Notes under the pieces: model-generated
Databases searched by the model: none
What the model saw: the letters and a program-made list of their open reading frames with translations, nothing else
Told to the model about the DNA's origin: nothing
Made by a program: the position numbers and the translations under genes
Assembly (NCBI GenBank): GCA_030159075.1
Contig: BROG01001143.1
Span: 1-64,000 of the forward strand
Length of the DNA: 64,000 bases
From: Atrina japonica
Lineage: Eukaryota; Mollusca; Bivalvia; Pterioida; Pinnidae
Reading direction: 5' to 3'
In this document: piece after piece, positions 50,005-60,541 of the stretch
How the letters are laid out: the number at the start of each line of letters is the position of its first letter
Numbering within the stretch: position 1 is the first letter of the stretch

Positions 50005-50470
50005 AGAGGGCAAAGTCCTCATATATGTAGAAAAGCTCACATTTTTTATTCCTACTACATCCAGGGACCCGTACTACTAATGGTAAAAATTTTGCTCACA
50101 TCGGGAATTTGCGCGTGACATAAACAAAATGTCGGAAATGCAAAGTCATTACTTAAAAGCACATTGCAAACGAAGTAATAAACTACCACACTAAGAAACG
50201 TTTTGTAGATCGAGACTAAGCCATAACGACTAGGGTTGTACATCGAAACCCGATCACGAAGCGCTTCCATTATTCTGGTAATATGAACTACACGAAATGA
50301 TGGATACGCTGGGATAGAGAAAAATATATAGCATAAAAACATGTTTGTGCATTTAATTCATGACTAATAAATACCACATTTCATTTTAGTTTTAGCACTC
50401 AATATTTTATTTAAAACAATGAGTGAATGACCATGACATTTAGTGATTTACGTGATAAAAACACTAAATG
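50005..50470. other. Intronic AT-rich DNA, no feature
   Basis: Nothing recognisable apart from a TAGGTTTACCTA-like word further downstream. Confidence 0.4.
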
Positions 50471-50542
50471 TTAATCCCTTTGGTGATTCTGTCATGTTGC
50501 CCCCGGCGGGGGGCAATACGACGGAATCCCCAAAGGGATTAA
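50471..50542. mobile_element. 72-bp foldback element, copy 1
   Basis: Arms TTAATCCCTTTGG...GATTCTGTC and complement around GCCCCC/GGGGGC. A second copy is at 52623-52682. Confidence 0.8.
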
Positions 50543-50709
50543 CTGAACATTTAAAACTGTTGATGAATGCCTTCGCCCTCTCCATAGGTTTACCTATGTA
50601 TTATTTATAAATAATAATAATAATAAATAACATAAATAAAACATAAAACTAACTTAAATTTGGAGCAGAAATTCGACCTATGAAGAGTCGTACTGGCGTA
50701 GGGTAGGGG

Positions 50710-50800
50710 CACAGGCACTTGTTTCTATCAATGCGGGGAGGTATCGTGAATTATGTACTGTTAATTTTCGACCCCCCATTGATAGAAACAAGTGCCTGTG
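50710..50800. mobile_element. ~90-bp foldback element with GGGTAGGGG duplication
   Basis: Exact 24-base arms (CACAGGCACTTGTTTCTATC...) at 50710-50733 and 50777-50800 around 43 bases. The direct repeat GGGTAGGGG flanks both sides (50701-50709, 50800-50808), which suggests a target duplication. Confidence 0.85.
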
Positions 50801-50808
50801 GGTAGGGG

Positions 50809-52045
50809 TAGATTTCAAAATGTAATTGAATATGGCCAACTTGAATGTGCCGAAATGAATATGGAATATTGAAATGTAAATCAAAATGGGGAGTAAAACT
50901 TCTGAAATACATGTTATTTTGAAACAATAGACATACATTTGTATCTGTTTATAGCTGGATTAATATGAAATCCAAATCTTTGATTATAAAATAAATAGCG
51001 AAAATATTGAAATGTTCTTATATTCATAAGAATATGAAATCACAGAAGTTTGAAGTGTTATCCAGTAACAACCTTTTCTACTGTTTGCCTGAGAAGAGGT
51101 TGCCTAAAATACATTACCAGCTTGCTAGCAAGCAATTTGGAAATTATCCCCTAGCTATTTTTTAATGCCAAAAATACTGATTTTTGCTGGGAATTTAGTC
51201 TTTATTATTTATGCTCAGCAAGGTTTTTAATTTTGTTTCAAATGATAATAATTTAATATGCTTTGCCAAATGGTTATATAAAGTTATTATCTTCCCATTA
51301 ATTATGCTTGTAAGTGATTTTCTGTTTTCTAGTAATTTGAGTTTGAAGATCAAAAGATTATTTTTACTTGTACCACAATATATACAAATGGAGTTGCATA
51401 ATATTCAAGGCAACCTCAGATGAATAAGTTCAACATAATGATATGGGTTATGGTCATCTCGAACCTATCACAACTCGTACCTAAGTGAATTGGTTGACTC
51501 GTACCCGTGCTTTAGCTGACTTGTGCCTATTAATTACTAGTAACTCATTCGTGCCCTTTGCCTGTTTGATTGTAGAATTTTTTATGAAGGTATACATGTA
51601 CTTACGAACAAGGTTATTACCATTATGCCGTTTGGTATTGAAATGACATACAACTATCTGTGGAAATGACTTCAGAATTACTTCACTAACAGAGATGTTG
51701 TCCAATTCACAAAACGTGACAGGCAGATTAACCTTTTGATTATCTTGCAAATGATTCTACTTAATTTTCGGTTATGACAATCTGTGTGAGAAAAAAAAAT
51801 TTACTTCCTGCTGGATACTCGTAAGTAGGATAACATATAAGAACAACTATTCTTGTCAGTGTAAATTTAATGTTGTTATGTTATTCTTTATTACCTAAAA
51901 TTTGAACGTGTCCAGGTCAATAAAGGGTTCAAGAGACTAGGATCATTACAATTTTGCGAGCTTTTGGCGATTTAAATTTTGTTTTGAAAACAAAGAAATT
52001 TAGAACCCCCAAATGCGCATAGATATTTATACAGATGGGCAACCT
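50809..52045. other. Intronic DNA, no gene seen
   Basis: Short hydrophobic frames only. TGACTCGTACC / ACTCGTACC words recur near 51475-51505. Confidence 0.4.
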
Positions 52046-52378
52046 CATCGTCGTAAAACCATGGTCTACAATCGCTTTGCACTTACCTACCCGTGATTTC
52101 ATGTACCCAAAATCACTCCTAGCTAATTAATATTTATAAAGTAGTAGTGTGTACACTGTAGTTGTGATCGGCAACAGAAGTTATCGTGAAGTCTGTTGAT
52201 CTAAAACAACTGTTAAATTGTCTCAATCTGATTAGCTGTCGAATGTGCGAGCACTGTTTATCACATTGGCTGAGGTTTCATGAATAATAAAAAAAATATG
52301 CAAAAGTGATTTCGGGCACATGAAACCACGGGTAGGAAAGAGCATATAGTGATTCTGGACCGTGGTTTTACAACGATG
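52046..52378. mobile_element. 333-bp MITE with ~70-bp inverted repeats
   Basis: The ends CATCGTCGTAAAACCATGGT and CATCGTTGTAAAACCACGGT (complement) pair over about 70 bases, through CCTACCCGTGATTTCATGT. No clear target duplication. Confidence 0.8.
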
Positions 52379-52622
52379 GGACTCCCTATACTGTTTGTTT
52401 ACAGTTCATGGCAAATTTAGGAATCTCGATGTCAGATTTTTCAGTTGTTTATATGACAGGACAGAAAATTGTCATGTCAATTAGTAATTGTTTTAGAGGA
52501 ACCTTTAAGGAACATACTATTAGTAAGATAGTCATTGTGTATGGTAAATCGTCTTATAGGGATATTATTGGAAGTAGTCTTTGAATTATTTTTATGGGGG
52601 GGGGTTAAATCAGGATTTTACC

Positions 52623-52682
52623 TTAATCCCTTTGGAGATTCTGTCTGGCAGGGCAACACGACAGAATCTCCAAAGGGATTTA
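52623..52682. mobile_element. 60-bp foldback element, copy 2
   Basis: Arms of 23 bases starting TTAATCCCTTTGGAGATTCT with one mismatch. Same family as 50471-50542. Confidence 0.8.
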
Positions 52683-53745
52683 TTCAGATTTTACTCACTC
52701 AAAAAATCGCTTAAAATGGGGACATACATGTAAGGTTCGGCCTAAGCTACAGCTATATCCCAGAATGACACATGTATTTTCTCTACGAATACTATTTATA
52801 AAAATAGGAAACCAAAAATCCTGTATGATACATGTTTTACTAAGATAAACAATTTATGAAACACCTGTGTAAATTTGTTTGATATGTTTCCTCCTTTCAT
52901 GAAAGCTGAAGGGAATAATGTTATAGCAAACATAAAATCGTGTAGACAATTACGTAAGAGTTACCTCCCGTTATTTTTTTTAATTTCAAAATATTTGTCA
53001 AAACGTAATAATTTTACAAAAACGATATTAAATCTAGTAAAATGAAATAAATTAAATTTATACACCTGTTTTCTTAAACATTACTCTATGTATTTCTTTA
53101 ATTTTACATTAGAAATATATTTAAAAATCCCAGTAAAGTTTTATTATTTTAAAACACCAACTCTGTCACTGCACCATGCACTTTATTATAGATTATAGAT
53201 ACTGCCCCGAGACGTCACTGACTGCTGATAGTTGGGAGGTCAAGTTGAGCCTCTGATGTAATACTGGAAAAATCTGTTTAACTTGTAACCAGTGAACAAA
53301 TGCTATGAGATGACCGTTGAGATTTGGTAGATAATTGTTGTACAGTGAAAACTTATTGATATTTTGCAAATAACCTCTCTCTTCTCATGTCTGTCTCAAA
53401 CATTTATGAAATATTTAATGTGTCCTCATTTACAATTATTTTCATTATAATTTGTACAGAAAATGACGACTGCACAATGACAGAAAAATTTCCAATAAAA
53501 TAAAATAATTTCCCTACCTACCTACATGTACCCATAGGTAAAAGGGTAGAGTCGATAAACAGCAAACAGAGAATAATTTATGTCTGGCCTCACTATATTC
53601 AAGAAAACTGATATTGAAAATTATAGTTATTTAGTCCTATTGGTTTTGATCCCAACTAAATGAGTGACATATGTCACCATGTAAAAATCAGTTGAATTAT
53701 TAATATTATTATTAGAAAATCAGTATTTTTCAATGTTAATAAATC
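52683..53745. other. Intronic AT-rich DNA, no gene seen
   Basis: No supported structure. Confidence 0.4.
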
Positions 53746-53749
53746 AATG

Positions 53750-54645
53750 TCTTGTTGGGTCGACCCTTATGTGAGTTATTTTACCTTTTTTGTGAATTTT
53801 TTATGTTTTTGGATGTTTTTTGACATTACCTTGAAAAGAATAATAGGTAGAGTAAAAGTGAAAGAAGCAATAATGTTCAGCATGCAAAGATCTACAAAAA
53901 TGTCACAGGGCCGAAATTGTCAGGTTGCCTCTTATGGGAGTTATTTCCCCTTTTAAGTAGATTTTTCATGTTTTTGGATTTTTTTTTTTGACATTATCTT
54001 GAAAATTATAATAGGTATATGTAGTTTAAAAGTGAAAGAAGCAAAAATGTTCAGCATGCAAAGATCTACAAAAATGTCAACAGGGTCGAAATTGTCAGGT
54101 TGCCCCTTATGGGAGTTTTTTCTGTTTTAAGTGGGTTTTTCATGTTTTTTAACAGTTTTGTCCTATTATCTTGAAAAGTATAATAGTTAGAGTAAAAGTG
54201 AATGAAGCAAAAATGTTCAGCACACAAAAATCTACTTGAAAGTCATTTGTGCCACAATTGTCAGGTTGCCCCTTATTGGAGTTATTTCCCCTTTTAAGTG
54301 GATTTTTAATGTTTTTGGCAGTTTTGTCTTTATATCTTGAAAAATATAACAGATAGAAAAGAAGTGAAATAAGCAAAAATGCTCAGCATGCAAAGATACA
54401 AAGAAGTCAAGAGGACCGAAATTGTCAGGTTGCCCCTTTTGGGAATTATTTCTACTTTTAGTGGATTTATCATGTTTTTGACAGTTTTGTCCAGTTATCT
54501 TGAAAAGAATAATAGGTAGTAAAGAGAAAGAAGCAAAAATGTTCAAAAGAACTATGAAAAAGTCAACAGGAATTAAATTGTCAGGTTGATCCTTATGGGA
54601 GTTATTTCCCCTTTTAAGTGGATATTTTCATATTCTGCATTGTTT
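53750..54645 (+). repeat. Satellite array of five to six ~175-bp units
   Basis: Each unit contains GTCAGGTTGCCCCTTATGGG, AGTTATTTCCCCTTTTAAGT, ATCTTGAAAA and GAAGCAAAAATGTTCAGCAT. The short frames within it are not genes. Two inverted units occur at 9785-10135. Confidence 0.9.
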
Positions 54646-54871
54646 TTCCCTATTGTTCAGTGATCACCACCATGCTTTTGGTTGCTTTTCAGTATATTGT
54701 CAGTAAAATACATTTCACTCAGGTGATTTTTATGGTACAATGAGCCTACTGTTTTTCATGTTTATTAGCTATTTTATCTTTTACACATTTTTTATGTTTT
54801 CTGCAATGTTGACCAATTTTGCCAGGTGAGCGACTTAAGGCCCCTTTGGCCTCTTGTTTTACATGTTTCAG

Positions 54872-55009
54872 TTGCCAAGAAAAGCAGTACTGGAAAAAGC
54901 ATCTCGTATTCAAGAGAGACAAGCATTAGAGCTGCAACAGAAAAACAAAAACTACAAACTTGTGTCTGATGGCGAAAGTGATAATGATGACTATACTGCC
55001 CCAGTCAAG
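54872..55009 (+). CDS. dhx16: dhx16 exon 2
   Basis: Acceptor TTTCAG| at 54871, 46 codons, donor AAG|GTACAT at 55010, phase 0 on both sides and so in frame with exon 1. It encodes LPRKAVLEKASRIQERQALE, a glutamine/lysine helix, YKLVSDGESDNDD and TAPVK. This aligns with the segment after the N-terminal domain of animal DHX16 (PRKAV.EK.AR..ER.A..L..KN..Y.L..D.E). Acidic-serine stretches here are typical of the disordered arm. Downstream exons were not found up to 64000, so intron 2 is at least 9 kb. Confidence 0.85.
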
Positions 55010-56398
55010 GTACATGTCATTAAAGTAAATTGTTTTAAGGGTTTTTTTTTACAGTTAAATACTAATAGAATTTCATGACACATTGTATTATATATCATAC
55101 ATTATAATTAGTTTTGAAAAAAAGTTACTAAGAATTCTCTTTTTTATTGTATAAAATAATATTGAATAATTCCTAGTTGAAGTATGTATTTGAATTATGG
55201 GGGAAAAAGTCAGTAGCTTGAAATAAAGATGTAGCTTTTCACACTTTTCAAACTTTTAAATTTAAATAAATAATCTGTCAACATATTTCTCGGCTGTTTC
55301 ACAATAAGTGTAAATGTGCCAGAGCAACTAAGGGAAGGTTATCTTGATTATTCAATACAATACCATTTTCAGGGAGTCTATTGAAGACATAGCATTACTT
55401 TAATGTTTCATTCATATGTTCTCAATATGGTAGCAGTATGGTGAAAACCTGCCAAAAGTAGGGTGTAAATACATGTTATGTTGTAACATTTAAAAAATGT
55501 ATTAAAAAAAATATAAAACGTTGGTGGGAAAAAATCTGATTATATAGATTCATTAAACAACAATAGCTTGAAAACTGTTTTTTCCACCTTTACGTTGTAA
55601 TTTATTTGAAGCAAATTAGGTACAATTTGACAAACTAATGGCAGTTTAAGCAGACGTGTCAAACCATTATAAGTTTTTGAATATACGACATACATGTATT
55701 AATCAGAAAGGGTTTTCAGAAGGAAAAGTAAAAAACAATTAGCTACATATTTTTTTTAAAAAATGAATCATCCATATGCATCAAAATACAAGTAAAGGCA
55801 TATTTTTAAAATCATACATATATATATATAACTAACATTTTTATTTTACTGTCTTTTTCTGGTATGAAGAGGGGACAAATTTTCTGTAGTGTCCAAAATG
55901 CTGATGTAAAATTTTCATTTCTGGAGATAATGTACCAGTGTTGGGGGTTATACATGTAACTACCCCAAGTAGCAGTTTACAAAAAACAATCATAGTTTTG
56001 ATACCCATGGAAAAGGTTAAGGATTTTGAGAAAGTTTTTCTCAAAAATGTAGAGTTCGAAACGATGTAGTGTCTGCAACAAACTGTGAAACAGTCTTCAA
56101 GATTTTACATGTTTATCATCTTGTACATTTTAATGAAACAATGATTTAGACAGATGATATTTGAGATAGAAAGGGTGAATTTAAGTATGATTTTCATTGA
56201 AATATATTAATGGAAGACAAATCATGTTTGAAATACAGACCTATGCATATAGCTTCAATCCATATAAAATTTCAATGTTTCTTTATCTTTTTCAGCAGAA
56301 TAATGCTGTCTTAGTTTTAAAAACATGATTCACTGATAAGCAATTTTAATAATTAAATTAGAAATGGAATTTAAATGCTAATTGATAACTTTTTGATA
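55010..56398. other. dhx16 intron 2, AT-rich, no feature
   Basis: No gene or clear repeat; a TATATATA stretch at about 55818. Confidence 0.4.
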
Positions 56399-57401
56399 TA
56401 CAATGAACCCTCTTTACAATGACTGTGTTTGTTACCACGTAGGAATGAGGTTATATTAAATTTGTCAATGTAACAAATTTGATATGGTGGGCATTTCATA
56501 GTTAGCTCCCTTGAGTATCATTTATGCATATATATACATTTAAAAAAATAAACTTACAACAACAAATCTTATTATTTTATTTCATACTATCTTCAACCTT
56601 TTAATTGTCATATTTATGCAAGTTAATATTGTAAACATCAATGCACAATTATTATTTTTTTGGTCGCATATCGTAAATCGGTGATGTCGTGAAATGCACG
56701 GATCATGTAAAAAATTCCCGAAATGCCCAAATGTACATGTAATAGTATATCTCATGATATTGAGTAAGATTCATTATTGCTTAAATAAAAAGCTCACGGA
56801 GTGCTGATACAATTCTCTTAAAAATGCATTTTATAAATAAAGTTTTACTAAAATGCCTACAGCTATTGCAAGTATTGAAGTAATATGAAGATCCGCCATT
56901 GTTACCACATCAACATGGACATGTACATGTAGCATAATGGAACCTGTCAACAATATGAATTATTTTATTTATTTAATTATCTTTTTTTTAATTTATACAC
57001 TTCTTGTATTTCTCTTCCTGTTGCTTCATTTCTAATGGAACCTACTGATTGTATATAAACATTAGGCTTACTGTACAGGTAATCTATCAGTCCAGATTAG
57101 AGAATAATTGTTTTATTGACACAATTATTTTTACCTGTGATCTCAACCATGAAGAAAATCAAAGCTGAAAACAATAGCCAGAACAGCAGGTGGGTTCTAC
57201 TGTGATGTTATGCCGTTGTAAAGCGTTTATATACATTGAGTTTTGTACATTTGTTCCCGGAATCTAATGTCGATGTCGGATACCGAATATTCCGTTGTAA
57301 TGAGTACTTTTTATGTACATGTATATTTGTTCACAAGCAATTCTTGTCAGATACCGAATATTCCGTTATAATGAATGTCGTTGTAAAGCAGGTTCACTGT
57401 A
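56399..57401. mobile_element. 1-kb non-autonomous TA-flanked element
   Basis: The ends TACAATGAACCCTCTTTACA and, inverted, TACAGTGAACCTGCTTTACA match over about 24 bases. An internal direct repeat (ACCGAATATTCCGTTGTAAT type) occurs near 57280 and 57352. TA at both borders suggests a Tc1/mariner-related element. No transposase. Confidence 0.75.
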
Positions 57402-59690
57402 TAAATTTTATGTTGCGGACACTACATTATTTTGCAAGGTTAGCATGCATGTTCAGCTGTTAACCAACATATTATTTTCTTTTTTCTTATTTTTTTCTTT
57501 TATGAAAGTAGAAACAGTATTTTTGAAAGAATCTCTAATCAAATGTTATCCAAAGAAAGCACAAATGACAGACAATAATTGCTTTACTTTGAATAGTGAT
57601 TACCAGTATTAGCTCGCCTGTTTGAAGAAGAGCTATTGCTGTCACTGCTTTGGTGTTGGCATCGCCCCTTTTCTGTGTTAAGCTTTTTGTTTCAGTCCAA
57701 TTTGGGCAAAGCACTGTAGCTACAGCTGCCATGAAATTGCAGGGGAATGCTGGTTGCTGTGACCTAAATTACTATAAATAATAATACTGTGTTAAGCTTT
57801 TTTGGTTCAAATTTCCACCATCTTGGACTTAGTCGTTTACTGTATGAATAGTACTGTGTTAAGCTTTTGTTTCAGTCCGTACTACAGCTACAGCCATGTA
57901 CCGGTATATGATACAGTATCGCATATTAGGTCTTGGAATATGCATGTCACCCATGAAGATCTGCATAGCTACACGAGATACATTGTTTCTACATTAATGT
58001 CTTATAACAAGCATAGAACATGCGAGCTATAATGGTATGCCTTTGCGACCAACTATTTTTAGTTTTATGTCTTCAAAAGCTATGTCGGAAATGTAGCTTG
58101 ATATTTTTGTGTAGTCTCTGAAACAGTTTCAGGACATTTATAATGAGTATTTTGACATTTAAACCAACCTTATTTCACAATTTTTTTAGTTTTATTGACT
58201 GTTAATATGATAATGATATAAAATGGTTATTTGAATGTTATGATGTAAATCATTTTAATATTTTTCATGAATAAGATTGGAAATTTCATTTCAAATCAAT
58301 GTGTGTTGTTACAGAATTCATAAAAATTGACATGTTGGTTTTGTTTTTTGTTTTTTGCTGTTATTACATTTGAGAAAACTTTTTTTCTCTTATTCAATTC
58401 AATCCAAATAAATCTAACAAAAAATGCTCAAATGAATTTTAACTTATAAAAATGTGAAATTTGTAGGGTCCACAACAATACTCTTCAGACAATTTACAGT
58501 CTTTTTAGAATATATATTACATTCTATTTTACAATGTTTGCAAAAAAAAAAAAAAATGCTACAAAACAAATGGTAAATTAAATAAAATACTACAGTTATT
58601 TTGAATATTTTCGTAAAGAATTTTTAAAAGCATTTGATACCTGTCATTACCTGATGATGGTTTGTTATACTGTAATAAAATGCAAAAATACATTTTTATA
58701 GCGTTGAATGTTTTAACGTTCAGTGGTATATAGGGATCATGCAGAATTCCGACCCTTCACACCATTTCTACACTTTCAAACCAATATAGTGCACTATAAC
58801 TAAGGCTGTTTCAAGGAGATTCAGTGTGCATTATTTTCAGTATTATATATCAATTTAAGTTTTATGGTCTATGAATTAAACAAGAAATGAATTAACCTTA
58901 TCTACATGTGAAAGTTTTAGGGTCCGCAACATATTGACAGGTGATTTTAAGCAAGATGTTTCTTGTATTATATGTTTGAAATGATTAGTTAATTAGTTAA
59001 AAGAAAACTTTAACTGCATAAATGTGTTTTATTAGATGAAAATATAGCAAACTTTGGAAAATCATCAATTCTGAAAATTTATCTTTAAGTTTACAATGAA
59101 CCACTTTTCACTGGACATAATATCAGTTTTGCACTTAATTTATACCTATAAATGATGTGTTAATTATATTGGTCATATTTAAACATAACATTGCCTATGG
59201 ATAGACTAGTGCTGATAAGGGTTCTCCCCTCCAATGGGTCAAGGACAATATTTTCAAATCCTGATGACATTACTCAAAGATTTTTTAGAACTAAATACTT
59301 TAGATATGGTACGCCTAAAAAATAAGTAAAAAAATTTGAATAAAATAGTTTTATTTTTTCATGAAAATGTTGCACTCTGGTCTCGTGTATTGTGAAATAG
59401 TCGTTCTGTAAATTTGAATAGGTTACAAAAAAAAGACTGTTACTTACATGTATTTAGTTGTTGTTACATATTTGTACATGTATTTGCACACTACAAAGAT
59501 GGCTTCTCAAATCAGGATTTGTTTAATTTCTCTAGACTCTATAACAATTTAATAGTTTGCAGGATGAAAGATTTACCACCAGTCCATATAAATGTATAGA
59601 TTCTAGATCGACTTCAGAAACAACTATGCTCTCATGAAAAAAAGAATTTATTAGGCATAGAATATAGATCTGTGTATTATCAGCTTACCT
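57402..59690. other. AT-rich intronic DNA with a three-fold short repeat
   Basis: CTGTGTTAAGCTTTTTGTTT-type words recur near 57675, 57790 and 57858. Otherwise nothing supportable. Confidence 0.4.
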
Positions 59691-60540
59691 GTACCAAAGG
59701 TTCAAGTGAGCTTTTCTGATCACTTTTTGTTCGTCGTCTGTCCAGCGGTCTATTCGTTAACTTTTCACATTTTTGACTTCTTCTCCAAAACCGCTGAAGG
59801 GATTTTGATAGAACTTTGTAGGAAGTAATTACCTAAGGTCCTCTACCCAGTTTATTTATTTCTGCCAGATTGGCTAAGGGTTGGATCCAGGATGGGACAA
59901 AAGAGGTCTCAGAGGTTACCCTTTTTAAAAATCTTCTCCAGAACAGCTATGTGGATTAAAAAAACTAAAGTGCATCTGAGTGATCTATACAGATGTATGA
60001 TTCAAGTTTGTTAATTTTGTAGAAATCAGAAAATAAATTTTTGACGTGTTTTTAACGTCTTTTTAAATTTTCATTCATTTTTATGTGATTTCTTTGATTT
60101 TATTTCATTAAGATGCATTCATTTTATGTGTTTTACCTGTAATTAGGTAGATGAATGATTTCCTGAAAGGATTTTGCTGAAATTTAATTTTTTGATTTTT
60201 TATAAATTTTTTAAGACTGCAAAAATGAAGGGGTGGGTAACTTTTTACACTTTTGACTTCTTCTCCAAAACCACAGAAGGGATTTTGATGAAACTTTATA
60301 GGAAGCAAGTACTCAAGATCCTCTACCAAGTTTGGGCCAGGTTGGCTTAGGGGTGGATCCAGGGTGGGGCAAAAGAGGCCTGAGGAGGGATACCCCTCTA
60401 TGAAAATCTTCATCTCCAGAAATTTTACATGAACTAAAAAACTAATTACATCTGAGTGATCTACATAGATGTATGATTCAATTTTGTTAATTTTGTAGAA
60501 AGCAGAAATAAAGCTTTTTGACGCATTTTTGAAGTCTTTT
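59690..60540 (+). repeat. Two ~480-bp degenerate direct repeats (bivalve GCTTTTCTGATCAC family)
   Basis: Both units contain TTTTGACTTCTTCTCCAAAA, GAAGGGATTTTGAT and GTCCTCTACC-type words, at about 59766 and 60244. The wording 'caagtgagcttttctgatca' is typical of an abundant mollusc repeat. Confidence 0.65.
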
Positions 60541-60541
60541 T

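Larger units (their letters stand above)
47048..54871 (+). other. dhx16 intron 1
   Basis: Starts GTAAAT and ends TTTCAG. The 7.8 kb holds the inverted 2.75-kb repeat copy C, three foldback/MITE elements, one possible MITE and a satellite array. No other gene is seen. Confidence 0.8.
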
